Source: Mayamaea pseudoterrestris
Taxonomy: Eukaryota; Bacillariophyta; Bacillariophyceae; Sellaphorales; Sellaphoraceae
Length of the DNA: 64,000 bases
Reading direction: 5' to 3'
Assembly: GCA_027923505.1 (NCBI GenBank)
Contig: BROI01000014.1
Span: 124,001 to 188,000, forward strand
Shown here: in pieces, positions 42,487 through 53,634 of the stretch
Layout of the letters: the number at the start of each line of letters is the position of its first letter
How positions within the stretch are numbered: position 1 is the first letter of the stretch
Notes under the pieces: generated by a model
The model's database searches: none
Told to the model about the DNA's origin: nothing
The model's input: only the letters and a program-made list of their open reading frames with translations
Program-made: the position numbers and the translations under genes

Positions 42487-44394
42487 TTAAGAAAGCTCGT
42501 CCTCGAGTCGATCGCAAATATAAACGGGGACTCTCGGACGAATGTACCGCACGCGGCTGTACAATCGGCAGTTCCTTTTACAGTAACGCGTAAACGCACT
42601 TCGAGCGCTTGCCTGACGGGCAGAGTCGCCGCAAGACCTTCTCAGAGCCCTTTCGACGCACAGATCTTGTCCTCTAAGGAACAAGCCACAGCTGCACCGA
42701 TCCTTGATCTCTCGAAGACATGACCGACCGCGAGCGGAAGGCTGTTGCGGCTTCCTGGTTCGCATGCCCACCGGGCGAGCGGGAGCGGGCGTAGTGAGTT
42801 GAGGAGATGGTGTACTGACAGGCTTATTAGTAGGAATTGTAACTGGGGTTGTTGGTTGAGCGAGCGACGGTGATGCGGAGGGGACAAGAGAGATTGTCGG
42901 GCCTGCGCTTGGAGCTATTGCCGGAGCTTCAGTTCGAGCAGATACAGGGAAGGCGGATGGCGCAATAGATGGTAACTGAGCAGGTGAGCTTGTAGGAGCC
43001 CGGGTTGGAACACGCGTGGGAGCACGAGGCCTGCCTGTTCGGCTGGATATAGGAAAGGCTGTTGGCGCTGAAGTTGGTGGAATCGTTAAGCAGCGCGGAC
43101 ACGTCGGCGCAGGTGAGGGAGCGACAGGCCGCGTCGTTGGAAAAATTGGCCGTGGCGTTCTTGCTGCAATCGGAAAGCTTGACGGTTTATTTGATGGAAG
43201 CTTGCTTGGGCGGATAGATGGTCGGGGCGGGATATTGGAAGGCCGATTCGACGGTAGTCTTGAAGGAGAAGCAGATTTAAGAGTCGGCCTAGGCGTTCTT
43301 GCTGCAATCGGGAATCTTGAAGGTTGATACGACGGACGCTTGCTTGGGCGAACAGATGGCCGGGGCGGGACATTGGAAGGCCGGCCCGACGGTAGTCTTG
43401 AAGGAGAGAAAGATTTTAGAGTCGGCCTAGGCGTTCTTGCTGCAATCGGGAACCTTGAAGGTTGATACGACGGACGTCTGCTTGGGTGAACAGATGGCTG
43501 TGGCGGGACATTGGAAGGCCGACCCGACGGCGGTCGTGAAGGAGAAGCTGATTTGACTGTAGGCCGTGGTGTCCTTGCAGCCACCGGGAAACTAGAAGGC
43601 TTACCCGAAGGTAGTCGTGACGGAGGAGCTGATTTGACAGTCGGCCTAGGCGTCCTTGCTGCAACAGGAAAACTCGAAGGCTGGCGAGACGGCGATCGTG
43701 AAGGAGAAGCCGTTCTCAGAGTTGGTTTCGGCGTCCTTGCTGCAACCGGAATATGCGAAGGTTGACCCGACGGCGATCGTGAAGGGTAAGCCGTCACAAG
43801 AGTTGGTCTTGGTGTCCTCGCCGCGACAGGAGAGGGTGATGGTGGAATTGACGGACGAGTGCTTGGATGTACCGTCGGAGCTGCTGTGGGCGATGGCGTT
43901 GGCGCTACCGGAGAAGTCGATGGAGCACTGGAGGGACGAGCACTTGATGCAGCTGTTGGCACACTCGTTGGTTGCTGCGTAGGAGAATATGACGGAGTCC
44001 AGGAAGGGCGGACGCTTGGCTCGACGGTTAAACGAGTTGTCGGTCGTGGTGATGGCATGTAGGACGGTCCAATGCTTGGTTTCACAGTAGGAAGAGGAGC
44101 GGGCGCAATCGTAGGTCTTGGTGTTCGAGCCGCCACGGGAGAAGCTGATGGCGCGTAGGATAAAGCACTCGTCGGCCCAACTGTGGGAGCCTGCACCGGA
44201 GCAGCAAAAGTACTAGGCCTTGGTGTCCGTGATGCTACCGGAAAACTCGACGCTGGTTCGGTCGGACTGCTCGAAGGATGAGGAGTGCAGTCGATCATGG
44301 TTGAATTTGGTGAGCCAGCGGGAGAGTTCGTTTGGCCAGACGCCAATGACACCCACACTGCAAGCAGAAGCCATCGCAAAGAGTGGTGATGCAT
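42487..44394 (-). CDS. Secreted Ser/Pro-rich repeat protein with C-terminal Cys domain
   Basis: 635 residues, one exon. A clear signal peptide (MHHHSLRWLLLAVWVSLASG) is followed by about 500 residues of PS-rich repeats around the units PVAARTPRPT and PSRSPSGQPS. In the middle, 46-residue units of the form RFPIAARTPRPTLKS then PSRLPSGRPSNVPPRPS recur. The final 90 residues are different: basic, with eight cysteines (from RGRSCLREIKDRCSCGLF to RVPVYICDRLEDELS), a likely disulphide-bonded domain. This matches the general plan of diatom secreted wall or mucilage proteins, where a repeat rod carries a small folded module. It differs in sequence from the Pro/Thr protein at 9736, which lacks a Cys domain. 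The function is not established. Confidence 0.85.
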   Translation of the reverse strand: MHHHSLRWLLLAVWVSLASGQTNSPAGSPNSTMIDCTPHPSSSPTEPASSFPVASRTPRPSTFAAPVQAPTVGPTSALSYAPSASPVAARTPRPTIAPAPLPTVKPSIGPSYMPSPRPTTRLTVEPSVRPSWTPSYSPTQQPTSVPTAASSARPSSAPSTSPVAPTPSPTAAPTVHPSTRPSIPPSPSPVAARTPRPTLVTAYPSRSPSGQPSHIPVAARTPKPTLRTASPSRSPSRQPSSFPVAARTPRPTVKSAPPSRLPSGKPSSFPVAARTPRPTVKSASPSRPPSGRPSNVPPQPSVHPSRRPSYQPSRFPIAARTPRPTLKSFSPSRLPSGRPSNVPPRPSVRPSKRPSYQPSRFPIAARTPRPTLKSASPSRLPSNRPSNIPPRPSIRPSKLPSNKPSSFPIAARTPRPIFPTTRPVAPSPAPTCPRCLTIPPTSAPTAFPISSRTGRPRAPTRVPTRAPTSSPAQLPSIAPSAFPVSARTEAPAIAPSAGPTISLVPSASPSLAQPTTPVTIPTNKPVSTPSPQLTTPAPARPVGMRTRKPQQPSARGRSCLREIKDRCSCGLFLRGQDLCVERALRRSCGDSARQASARSAFTRYCKRNCRLYSRVRYIRPRVPVYICDRLEDELS

Positions 44395-44403
44395 TGTGGC
44401 TTA

Positions 44404-44994
44404 CTACACAAGGCGAACAGCTCTTGTAATCAATGAATTTGCTGCAAAAGGAAGAGAAGCGTGATCTGAGACGAGCCATGGAGATCCATCCTCGTCATTT
44501 GCATGGAAACGCGAATGGTCTTCGATTTCGGCGGCAAATGATGGGAACGTGCGAACGGATTCGACTTGTTGACTTTCCTGCGGCAAGTTTAGCTGATAAA
44601 GTTCAACGGTGAGAAATAGTTGAACGGACAATGACAATGGCGGTTCATTCATGGACCAGCAAAACATGTTAGCTACTTGTTTTTGCACATCGACGTCTTG
44701 CCAAACCTGCCGTCGCAACGGTGCACGATTGACGCTCACGATCAACACGCTTTGCACTATGCATCACAGATCCACTCATCTCAATCTTCTTGTTACTGTA
44801 CGAAGCCGTGTTTGCACGCCTTTTCTTTTGCCGCATTGATTTACTCGACTGATAGATTTTATTGTTTGCATGGCCAAGTTGTTGGACATGAAGGCGGTTT
44901 GCCTATTGTACAACAACGTCGCGTTTGGTGGCTTATGCATCTCCTTCAGCACAACGTCAAGCAATCGGATACTTCCCTTGGTTCGGCCTTCCAT
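44404..44994 (-). CDS. Possible small unknown protein, two exons with 45-bp intron
   Basis: Model: exon 1 44994-44802, intron 44801-44757 (GT...AG, 45 bp), exon 2 44756-44404, giving 181 residues. Exon 1 opens MEGRTKGSIRLLDVVLKEMH; exon 2 contains FCWSMNEPPLSLSVQLFLTV and ends ITRAVRLV. The splice keeps the frame and both exons have ordinary codon use and amphipathic character, which is the support. The intron is shorter than others here, and the stop lies only 10 bp from the start of the next minus-strand gene at 44394. No family is recognised. Without splicing, only two short unrelated frames remain. Confidence 0.4.
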
Positions 44995-45690
44995 CGAGCA
45001 GCAAGGCGGAGCAATATAAGTGCGTAATGGGTCGCAAAACGGGTTGATTGTCTTTTCTTATGAGAATTCCTATCCAATCTGCCATGCCACGTCTTGTCAG
45101 CTGCGGTCGGCATCAGCTGCATCAAGGCATATGCAGAATGCAATGCTTGCCAGCTTTATGAAAAGCATGTTTATTGTTGTACCTGCAATGATCATAATCA
45201 TATCGAACTTGCTAGCTATGACAAGCGGAAAACATACAAGGCGGGCGAGAGTTTGTTCGGTCTGACTCTCGTCAGATCGGTCCCTTCCCCCTGTGGCAAA
45301 GTGAAAATTCCGGAGCGCAAAACACGTTTTCGGTACAAGGCCTACACAAATTTCTACGCGGACTATGTGTCTCGGGACTCGATAACGGTCAACGGATTAC
45401 ATCGGCATTGGACAAAGTACGACGCGCCGGTCCTCCCGCAAGGAACGACACGGCGCTACACACTAGCTAGGCATTATTGCATACTAGCTAACAAGCAGGC
45501 TTAACACATTCGCGGGGCGGGGAGGTGGTAGGATCAATGGTTTTACAAGCCTGCAATGACTTTTGCGCGCTCCGCGCGCACAAACATTGCCAAACACTAC
45601 GGTAGATGCAGTAAATTGACTGGCCCGGGTAGAAGATGTCGCAGAACCACCGGTCATTTATGAGTCAAAGCGCCAAGCCCAGAGTGTCAC
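44995..45690. other. Intergenic, no supported gene
   Basis: A plus-strand frame at 45094-45504 contains a Cys/His-rich piece (CNACQLYEKHVYCCTCNDHN) but lacks an ATG at its start and shows no known domain. It may be a remnant of a mobile element. Otherwise nothing is seen. Confidence 0.3.
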
Positions 45691-45693
45691 CTA

Positions 45694-46224
45694 GTGCAGG
45701 ACCCAGTCTCCATCATAGTGCAGCACCAATATTTCCTCTTCTGCGGCTTCCAGGTTGTCTTCCAACACCCGCGCCCCAGCAGCTTGTTAACAAATGTGCC
45801 ATTCAGTGACCCAAGCACCAAGCCCAGTGATCCCTGCACCGTACCAAGCAGCTTGCCATCAAGTGTGCCATCAAGTGGTCTATGCGCCAAGCCCAGTGTC
45901 TCACCTAGCGCAGGACCCAGTCTCCTTCCCAGTGCAGCTCCAAGCTTGTCACCATCTGTGGCTCCCAGTTGCTCTCCCAGCAGCCATCCCAGCAGCTTGC
46001 CATCAAGTGTGCCATCATGTGGTCCAAGCGGCAAGCCCAGTGACTCACCTAGAGCAGGACCCAGTCTCCTTCCCAGTGCAGCATCAAGCTTGTCACCCTC
46101 TGTAGCTCCTAGCTGGTCTCCCAGCACCCAACCCAGCAGCTTGCCATCAAGTGTGTTGTCATGTGATGCAAGCGGCAAGCCCAGTGACTCACCTAGTGCA
46201 GGAGCAAGCAGCAAGCATTTGTAA
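45694..46224 (+). repeat. 144-bp tandem repeat, PS-rich coding fragment
   Basis: Units begin at about 45847, 45991 and 46135 (agcagcttgccatcaagtgtg), preceded by a shortened unit near 45778; spacing is exactly 144 bp. On the plus strand it encodes a PSSLPSSVPS / SPSAGPSLLPSA style peptide, similar to diatom PSxxPS wall proteins, in a 176-codon frame without a signal peptide. The minus strand is open too, with LGxxLG-type repeats. It is more likely a fragment of a PS-rich gene than a complete gene. Confidence 0.75.
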
Positions 46225-46565
46225 TCAATACACTCCTACATAGCAAATGAAGTACCAAGCTTGCCACATATATTATTATTATTACGGGTTTACTGCATGT
46301 GCATGTGGAAAGTGCCACGCAGTCAGGTCAGACCCCGGTCCCTCGGTGCAATTTGCTCAACAAGAGAGTGAGTTACGAAGCCTGACAATGGCGGTGCGAC
46401 CGTAAGCATGTGCATCGCAAAACGAATTCTGACGCCTGCCTTCCGTCCCCGGTTTTCGAAGGACGTGTCGTTCCATGGCGAAGCGAGAGAGCGATTTTGC
46501 CTCAAAAGTCGTTGATGGACGTAACATTCGAGATAAAGTAGCAGTGGGCACCAAAGAAAGAAATC
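46225..46565. other. Intergenic, dynamin-like gene upstream region
   Basis: No gene seen. A minus-strand frame over 46323-47168 is antisense to the dynamin exon and has no domain. An ATT run (tattattattattacg) lies near 46269. Confidence 0.4.
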
Positions 46566-49048
46566 ATGGACCCGACGGAACGCCGCAAGCAGCGAGAGCT
46601 GAAACGAGTCGCGGCAGCACGACAAGCCGAAACGCCTTTGTCGCCAGCTGATAGAAGCGAACAGGATGCGCGTGTCGTTGAACTCCTTGCCAAGAACGAG
46701 GACGCGATGCTCAGCGTTGTTGCCAAGATTAACCAAACGTACGAGCAAAAGCTCCACAAGCCTGCTCCATTCATGACATTTGTTTTTGTTGGCATGCAGT
46801 CCACCGGCAAGAGCACAATCATGGAGCGCTTTCTCGGAGCGCCCTTGAATATAATCCAGGAAGGAACGGGCACTCGCTGCCCGCTCGATACGACGTGTAT
46901 TCATGATGCGTCGTGTAACGAGCCGGTTTGTACCTTGTACGGCGACGAGCTTGGCGATTCTGAAGGCGGAGAAAACTTGTCGGTTGGTCAAGTGTTTGCT
47001 GATATTGTCGCGCATAACAAACGCCTCGGCCAAGAGGATCGGTTTAGCACTGTTCCCTTGCGTCTCCATTACCGAGCCAAGTCTGTTCAGAACATGCGCT
47101 TTGTCGACACGCCCGGCATTATTGAAAATTTGAGCACGGTAAGTTGATTGTGACTGTGTAACAACCATTCCACAAATCGCAATTAAAGCTTACAAGCATT
47201 CATCATTCTGTACAGGGTCGGGACAATAGAGCGCAGATCAAGTCGATTTTGGTGAGCGAAATGAGCAAGGAGAACACCAAACTCTGCGTTCTTGTCGAAC
47301 CAAAGGACTATGGCACAAATACCATTATTCGAATCTGCGACGAGACTTTTGGACCGTCAAGAGACTGGACACGGAACAGTATTTTTCTCATGACCAAGTT
47401 TGACAAGCAGCTGGAGGACTCGCGCTCAGGAAGCAAAGCGAACAAATTCTTTGCGGAGTACTTTGTCAACGGTTGCTGTCCGTACCTGACCATCACTCCC
47501 ACCCTTCCCAAGGAGGATCTTGGAGCGGACGCGTTATTTGACGCCCGCCGCAAGCTGCTTGAATCTGCCGATCGCATTGAAAGCGAACGCTTTGACATTT
47601 GGAAAAGAGAGCTTGATGCATTTCGTAATACAAACGATGACGAAGACCTCGACACTCGGCTCGCTGACAAGCTGGGTTTCCCATTGGCGAAGAAGAAGAT
47701 GAGAGCAATCATGCTTGAGGATACAATCAAGCGCCTACCTGAGGTCACTGCCTCCCTTCGCTCCGAGCTTGCCGCGTGCCGGGACGAGCTTGCCGTTCTC
47801 CAAGAGCGACAGCGTTTGACAGATCCGCGCGAGTTGAAACTCATTGTTACAGACATGTTGCATTCGATTGAAGCGCGGCTTATCGCATACCTGGACGGAG
47901 ACTTATCGTCGGCGTTGCACTACCCGGAATATCTCCAGACCCTTTGGGACGAAGTTAGCGTCGAGGATGCTTCGGACTGGGCATCAAAGCCGTTGAACTT
48001 TTATACGGAAAAGGAAGACGATTGGCGCGACCTGATGGCTGATTCCAAGGATTTGCCGGCCGAGCTCATGACGGAGGCACGCTTCCTCGGCGGGAAGCAA
48101 GTTCAGCGTGCCATCAGCGTCTTCAAGTACACTGCATTGGGCTGTCTACCAGATCCCGACGAGTTGAAGGATCTGGTGGCGAATACTACAGGGTACATGG
48201 GTGGAGGCTTGAAGCAAGAAAATTGGGAGCATGCGTTGGTTGAGATTACTAGAGTCCTCATGCATAGGGTCTCGCAGCCTGGTGTCAACTACATTGTCAA
48301 GCACATTGGTAGTATTCTCCGTCGCTTGTTCAATTTGGCGATGCTCGACGTCAAGCAAGGAAAAGAGAAGTCTGCAACGTACAAGCTTGTGCCGCCGGCT
48401 GTGGAAGCACATCTCTCGTCAGAGTTTGACACCATGCTGTGGGACATCATGAAGACTGCAGCGGAACGAACTCACTACTCTGTTGAACCGTTGTACACAA
48501 CGGTGAATCCCGGCTTGCCTAATTTCATGCCAGCCAGCGGTCTTGATCAGATGCGCTCGTATCGTTTGGATGCTGACGGCGAGTATGTTCTCGTGCCTTC
48601 TCAAAAAGACACGGTGGAAGAAAGTTGGAAGGAAGGATTCGGTCGCCGCATTGCAGCTCTCATGTCAGGCGCGCGACAGGCGAAAGAGTTTTTGAAAAAC
48701 GAATTTCAAACAAAAGTGCAGACCAAGAAAACATTTTTGCCAAGCGATCGGTCCTCAATGATCGCCAACGAGGAGGTTGATACGATTCTTCGAGTGTCCT
48801 TCGAGTATCTCGTGGCGCTGCAGGAGCTTGTTTTGCTCCATGTTGAATTTCAGGTAAATCATTATCTGTATGAAGGGTTTAAGACGGAAGTGCACCAGTC
48901 CATGATGCAGATTGGCGGCAACGCGGATTGGGCGACTCTTGTGCAGCCTGATTTAAGTGTGAGTGAGCGTATTTCGGAGCTGGAGGATCAAATGACGAGT
49001 TTGACGGAGTCCCTTCGCGAAGTGGAAAAGCTCAGCTTGAAACTTTAG
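46566..49048 (+). CDS. Dynamin-superfamily GTPase
   Basis: Exons 46566-47138 and 47216-49048, joined by a 77-bp intron (GTAAGT...TACAG), give 801 residues. The GTPase domain shows G1 GMQSTGKST at about 76-84, a Thr in the G2 position (GTGTRCP), G3 DTPGIIENLSTGRDNR, with the splice site inside the conserved stretch, and G4 TKFD near 236. The rest is helical middle and effector region, with no PH domain and no Pro-rich tail. Family members are membrane-remodelling GTPases in fission or fusion; this arrangement resembles the generic dynamin-like proteins of stramenopiles. It is not a plain DNM1 or mitofusin (no transmembrane segment seen). Which organelle it serves is unknown. Confidence 0.9.
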
Positions 49049-49310
49049 CTGTACATGCCATCTTGTGTGTTTGATATTGTTGCAGTGCCCAGTCGAGTCT
49101 ACCCATGGCTGATGCATCGTTCACTAGAAGTATCGGCACTAAACAAATTTAGCTGGGATAGATATCGCAAGTCATGCATGCTTTCTGGACGCATCGGGAC
49201 AGTACTATAGATAGTAATCAGAAATGTAACCTTATCCAACGTGTAATATCTAAACATTTATAATTGGATCCAAGGCGTCAATACACAAAGCCAGCGGACA
49301 CGGCGCCACT

Positions 49311-51897
49311 TTACTTTTTAAGTCGCGAAACAGTTCGCGTGGATGCTGGAGTCCGCCCTCCATCTTGTTTCTTCCTATGAAACAGTTGTTTTAGAAAGCC
49401 CTTCTTCTTGTTCTTGCTCTCTGGCGTTTGTTGGATCTTTTGGCTTATTGTTGATGTCGGCGCGGTGCTTACTTGAGGTCCTTCAACGTCGGTCGACAGA
49501 TCGAGCCGGTGCTCAATGCTTGGATTGTGCGTTACTTCGACATCTTCCGTCTCGTACTGTGGACAAGAACCATGTTAGACACAATATAAAACGAAATCTT
49601 GTACTAATAGCAATGGTTGAACTTACCGCATGACTGACAATGCCCGACGGATCCTGCTCCCGTTCTATAACGGGTGACGAGACACCACTCATTGACGAGA
49701 TGTCGTCGTGGTTGACGGCATGTGTCGCCATTGGGGTGACAGGCGGCAGCTTTGTATGATCCATACCTTCTGCGCTCTTTTGTTCATGCATGACACCTTG
49801 ATTTGATCGAACAAACGAAGGCAAATTACCGGCCTGTTCCTTCTCGTTGTTTGCCTTGAGAAGTGCCTTGGTTTCAAGCAGTTCCAACAGCACAGCCTCA
49901 CGGCCTTCATATGCGCGCATAATGGTTGAGACGCGGTCGATCTGTCCCGGCACAGACGTCTTTCCATACACATAATTCAGCAATTCTGATACTTGCGCAA
50001 TCACTGCTGGCGACGTGCCATCTACAGAGTCCGAAGAGTATTCGGAAACACTACCACTGCCACTGCCTCCTTCGTCGTCATCGCCAACGTCTTGCTCCTT
50101 GGTTTCTTTATTTGGCCATTCATTGTTGTCAAACGCTCTAACTGGACTTGGCGGATTGACCATGTGCATTCGCTCTTTTGCCACGTACACTGCATTCGCT
50201 GCTTGTGAGCTCGACTTATTCTTCTTGACAGCATCCGTAAATGACTCCACATTCTCCTCCGTAGTCCGAGGAGTTTGTTCTTGGGGTGGTCGATCATATC
50301 GGACGGAAAGCTTGTGTACCAAATGATCTTCTCTGCCCTTGTACTTATTCAGCAGCTTGTCCAATAGCTTAACCTTTTCAGGTTCGTGCTCATGCAGCAA
50401 AGTCTTGACAACGTAACCGTAGAACTTGACCGGTTCGTCTGCAATCGTCTGCTCCCTTGTAAAGCCATATTTGGGAGGGAAATCTAGACCGAAATTCTCA
50501 ATGAGCTCGCGCGGAACCTGTTGCTTTTGCTGAAAGCCATTCATGGCTCGTTGCTTCTCAATCAATAATGACGGCCCGCCAAGACTTTCCATGACGGATA
50601 CATCTGCTTGGTCAAAGCGATCGTCATACTCCAGTTCCTTGATTGGAACATTGACTTCTTGGTCAATCTCGGGTGGCGGCATGACAATGGGAAGTACGGG
50701 AGGTTCAATCACTGGCGGCAGCGCTTGTGGATGATGAATGGCCTTGGGAGCCAGTCCGAGCGGAGCTTGGTGAACGTTCGGTATCGACGCCAAGGGTTTG
50801 GTCATGCGCCCTTCGCTCTCATTCGTCTCCAAGGTTCCATCATCCTCGTATTTTGCTTGCTCGGGCATTGCCATCATCATCATGTCCTTCTTTTGCTGCC
50901 TTGGTTCATCGTCGTCAGTTGTTTCCTGTCGCGTGTTATCGTCTTCCGTTTCGCCTTCATCGACTAGTGCTTGCTTCTTCTTTCGTCGCATATGCTTCTG
51001 ATCTATCGACTCGTCATAGGTAACATATGTCGACTCGTCTTCGACATCGGATGCAAAGCTTTCTTCTTCATCGGAAAAGTACTCATCGTCCGGCCGCCGA
51101 AAAGTATCCACGCGGCAAACATTGTTGGAATTGGCGCAGATAGTGTCAATGAGAACGTCAAGAAAAGACTCTGACTCGTATGGATCCTTGCGAGATGACT
51201 TGCCCTTCAACTTCTTGGTCTTGCGCGAGACGGGCTTGATGTAAGACTCGTCCCCATTCATCGAGCTTTGCAACGTTTCAGTCTCGTCTTCGCTGACCGA
51301 GTTCTTTTTATTGCGCTTCGATTTCTTCTCCTTTTTCTTTTCCTTCTTATCTTTTGGCGGAGACAGTCCATTGTCTACCCATTTGACAGTGCTCGGCTGG
51401 TCTTTATTCGCGGCAGCAGCAAGCTTTTGCTTCACTCCTTGTCTCGCTTGCAACGTCTCCTTGCGAGGCCTCCGAAACAAGAGATTCACACTCTCCGGAT
51501 CTGCCTCAATGATAATATCCATAATCTGATCAAAATTCAGTCTCGACACGGTTCTATCGTTGATTTGAAGCAGCTCGTCGCCAACTTGCAGCTTGCGTGA
51601 CAGTGCTGCAGCGCCAGTCCGTGGCAAATCGCAGATTCGAACTCCTCGCTGCAAGCTCTTTTGGTTTGGATCGTACATTGGCTCAAAGACAATTCCCATT
51701 GGCTTCTTCAGTGACAATCGAATTAATCCTGTACTGGACGGTGTTCCCAAATCCTGCATTTCTTGGCCATCGTGGTCCGTCGCCGTGCTCAAGTATCGGT
51801 TGGGCGTCATTGAGCGATGGCTGGCATATGGCTCGGTTTGAGCCTGCGGAGTCCCGCCCATGCGAGGGGCCGACGCATAGCGTCCACCAGTCTGCAT
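49311..51897 (-). CDS. PDZ-domain protein, two exons
   Basis: Exon 1 51897-49627, 70-bp intron (49626-49557), exon 2 49556-49311; 838 residues. A PDZ domain lies at about 58-145: GIVFEPMYDPNQKSLQRGV with the carboxylate loop region, then LQVGDELLQINDRTVSRL. A Lys-rich stretch (KDKKEKKKEKKSKRNKK) follows near 185-202, then long acidic disordered regions with charged helices (FGLDFPPKYGFTREQ near 480). The exon 2 product is basic (SKNKKKGFLKQLFHRKKQ). Without the splice the frame runs into intron sequence and stops after an unnatural tail; the splice restores a charged C-terminus. It is probably a scaffold binding C-terminal peptides; partners unknown. It is divergent from the metaxin-like gene, with 305 bp between the two starts. 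Confidence 0.85.
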
Positions 51898-52202
51898 GCT
51901 AGTATGTTGTATATATATGTCGCTGTGAGGTACTCAAGTAGTTTAACGTAGTCGAAAGGAGTCAGCTGCTGCCCATGGTCTCCTCGCCGACCGAAATGCA
52001 GCGTCTCCGCTTCGCCCTCCGTTGATCGGAATTGATAGGCGATGCCGGCGCATTTGGCAATTTCAGGCTTAGTTAACTTTCGTGAAGATACCTCAACGCA
52101 CACGCTCCGATCGCAAAAATTCCATCATCGGTACGACACCAATCCGGTACTGAAACACACATCATCGCCGCGCTGCGCCGCGACCTCACAACAATTTTCA
52201 CC

Positions 52203-53573
52203 ATGGCGATTGCTCGCGACTCACACTCTACCGAGAGCGACTTGTGGCTTGCTATCGCCCACAAGCTTGGCGAAAGCCTCTATAATTTTTCACAAGTTCG
52301 AAAATATAGTCCAATATTGTCGCCACGTAGCTTGGGCTTTACGGAACAGTGGTGCAAGGATTGGAACGAGTTGACTGACAAGGAACAACATGTTTGGCAG
52401 AGCACTTCGCCCTTGTTGGACACGCCATATCCGCAAAAATCAGTGACGTTACTTCAGTTTGAGCCCGCTTGGGAGGACCAGCTTGCACTTGCTATTGCCA
52501 AGATTGAGTTTGTCGTTGTCAATACGACATTTGCCAGCACGGAAGCCATTGGACAATTGCCTTGCTTGTATGATTTGCAACAGGATCAAGCACCGGTGAT
52601 TGTCGGAAGAGCGACAAGGAATGAACTAGGAGCAAAGAATTCTATATTACAATATCTTGTCGAGTCGCGCAAGATTGACTTTGACCATCAGTTGCCAGAT
52701 TCCTTGCGGTCGCTCTCCAAGCTATACGAAAACATGATTACTACGACCCTTTCCTCGTCCTTGAGCGTCTTGCGTCATAACGACCCTTACTCCTGGCACC
52801 AAGTCTATCGTCAGCAGTATCAAGCGGCTGGTGGCGGTCGCTTTGCCTCGCTGCAAACGTGGAGTATGAAAATGTTTGGTCGATCCATATTGTCTTTTGA
52901 CGAACGAAAGCAATCAATGGCGCAAGCCGTACAACAAGCACGAAGGGTTTTTGAATTGTTGGAGCAGCAGATATTATCCAACGCTGATCAATCATGCTAC
53001 TTGATGGGAACCAAAGAACCCGCGTCGGTAGACATTTCTCTCTGGGGAGCCTTGGCGACTGCACTGACCAACGTGCACCTTGTCATTGTCTTGGCAGATT
53101 TCCCAGCTCTCTGCGCATATGCGCAACGAATTTGGAACTCGTACTTTATGGAAGCGAACACTGAACAAGATTGGATGGAGTGGAACGTTCAAGAGAATGC
53201 TCGCAACGCATTCTGTAACCTGCCTTTGGCGCCGAAATCCGACATGGATTTGAAAAACGCCATTGACTTGATGGAGCAATTGTCGCCGCAGAGCCGCAGT
53301 CTACACGAACGGCTCGTGGCGGCCAAAGACGCACGAGCCATGGAAGAGGAGCAGTTGCCAGATACAAGTCGATCCTTTTACACTTGGCATCAATGGCGCA
53401 CAGGCGGCAATTATGCTGGCGTGACGAATTTAAACGGAGGCTCGCGTGACGAATCAACGGAAGAGTCGGAAAAGCTGCGCAACTACATACGCAGCGATGA
53501 ACTCTGGATGGCGGCGACAGGGATTGGTATTCTTGCGTCAGTCTTTTTGTTCGGTGCCAGTCGGCCCGAGTAA
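52203..53573 (+). CDS. Metaxin-like mitochondrial outer-membrane import protein
   Basis: 456 residues, one exon, with start context accATGgcg. The C-terminal GST-like part is recognisable from the metaxin pattern: EQQILSNADQSCYLMGTKEP, SVDISLWGALATALTN and LCAYAQRIWNSYF (about 265-320). A C-terminal hydrophobic anchor, LWMAATGIGILASVFLFG, spans about 435-452. The N-terminal part (TLLQFEPAWEDQLALAIAKI) fits a thioredoxin-like fold. Metaxins (Sam35/Sam37 relatives) help insert beta-barrel proteins in the mitochondrial outer membrane. The sequence is diverged, so metaxin is assigned from the order of motifs and the anchor. Confidence 0.7.
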   Translation: MAIARDSHSTESDLWLAIAHKLGESLYNFSQVRKYSPILSPRSLGFTEQWCKDWNELTDKEQHVWQSTSPLLDTPYPQKSVTLLQFEPAWEDQLALAIAKIEFVVVNTTFASTEAIGQLPCLYDLQQDQAPVIVGRATRNELGAKNSILQYLVESRKIDFDHQLPDSLRSLSKLYENMITTTLSSSLSVLRHNDPYSWHQVYRQQYQAAGGGRFASLQTWSMKMFGRSILSFDERKQSMAQAVQQARRVFELLEQQILSNADQSCYLMGTKEPASVDISLWGALATALTNVHLVIVLADFPALCAYAQRIWNSYFMEANTEQDWMEWNVQENARNAFCNLPLAPKSDMDLKNAIDLMEQLSPQSRSLHERLVAAKDARAMEEEQLPDTSRSFYTWHQWRTGGNYAGVTNLNGGSRDESTEESEKLRNYIRSDELWMAATGIGILASVFLFGASRPE

Positions 53574-53634
53574 GTTTCGCTACAATTTCATTCAAATGTT
53601 ATGTAACTTTCAATATGCTTGTACGAAAAAACTT

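Noticed and set aside
43016-43982. Gly/Leu-rich plus-strand frames opposite the PS-rich gene
   Set aside because: Antisense shadow of the repeats; the minus strand carries the signal peptide and Cys domain.
45094-45504. Cys/His-rich plus-strand frame of 136 codons
   Set aside because: No ATG at its start, no known domain and no splice partner found; at most a remnant.
46323-47168. 281-codon minus-strand frame
   Set aside because: It overlaps the first dynamin exon, whose GTPase motifs show the coding strand.
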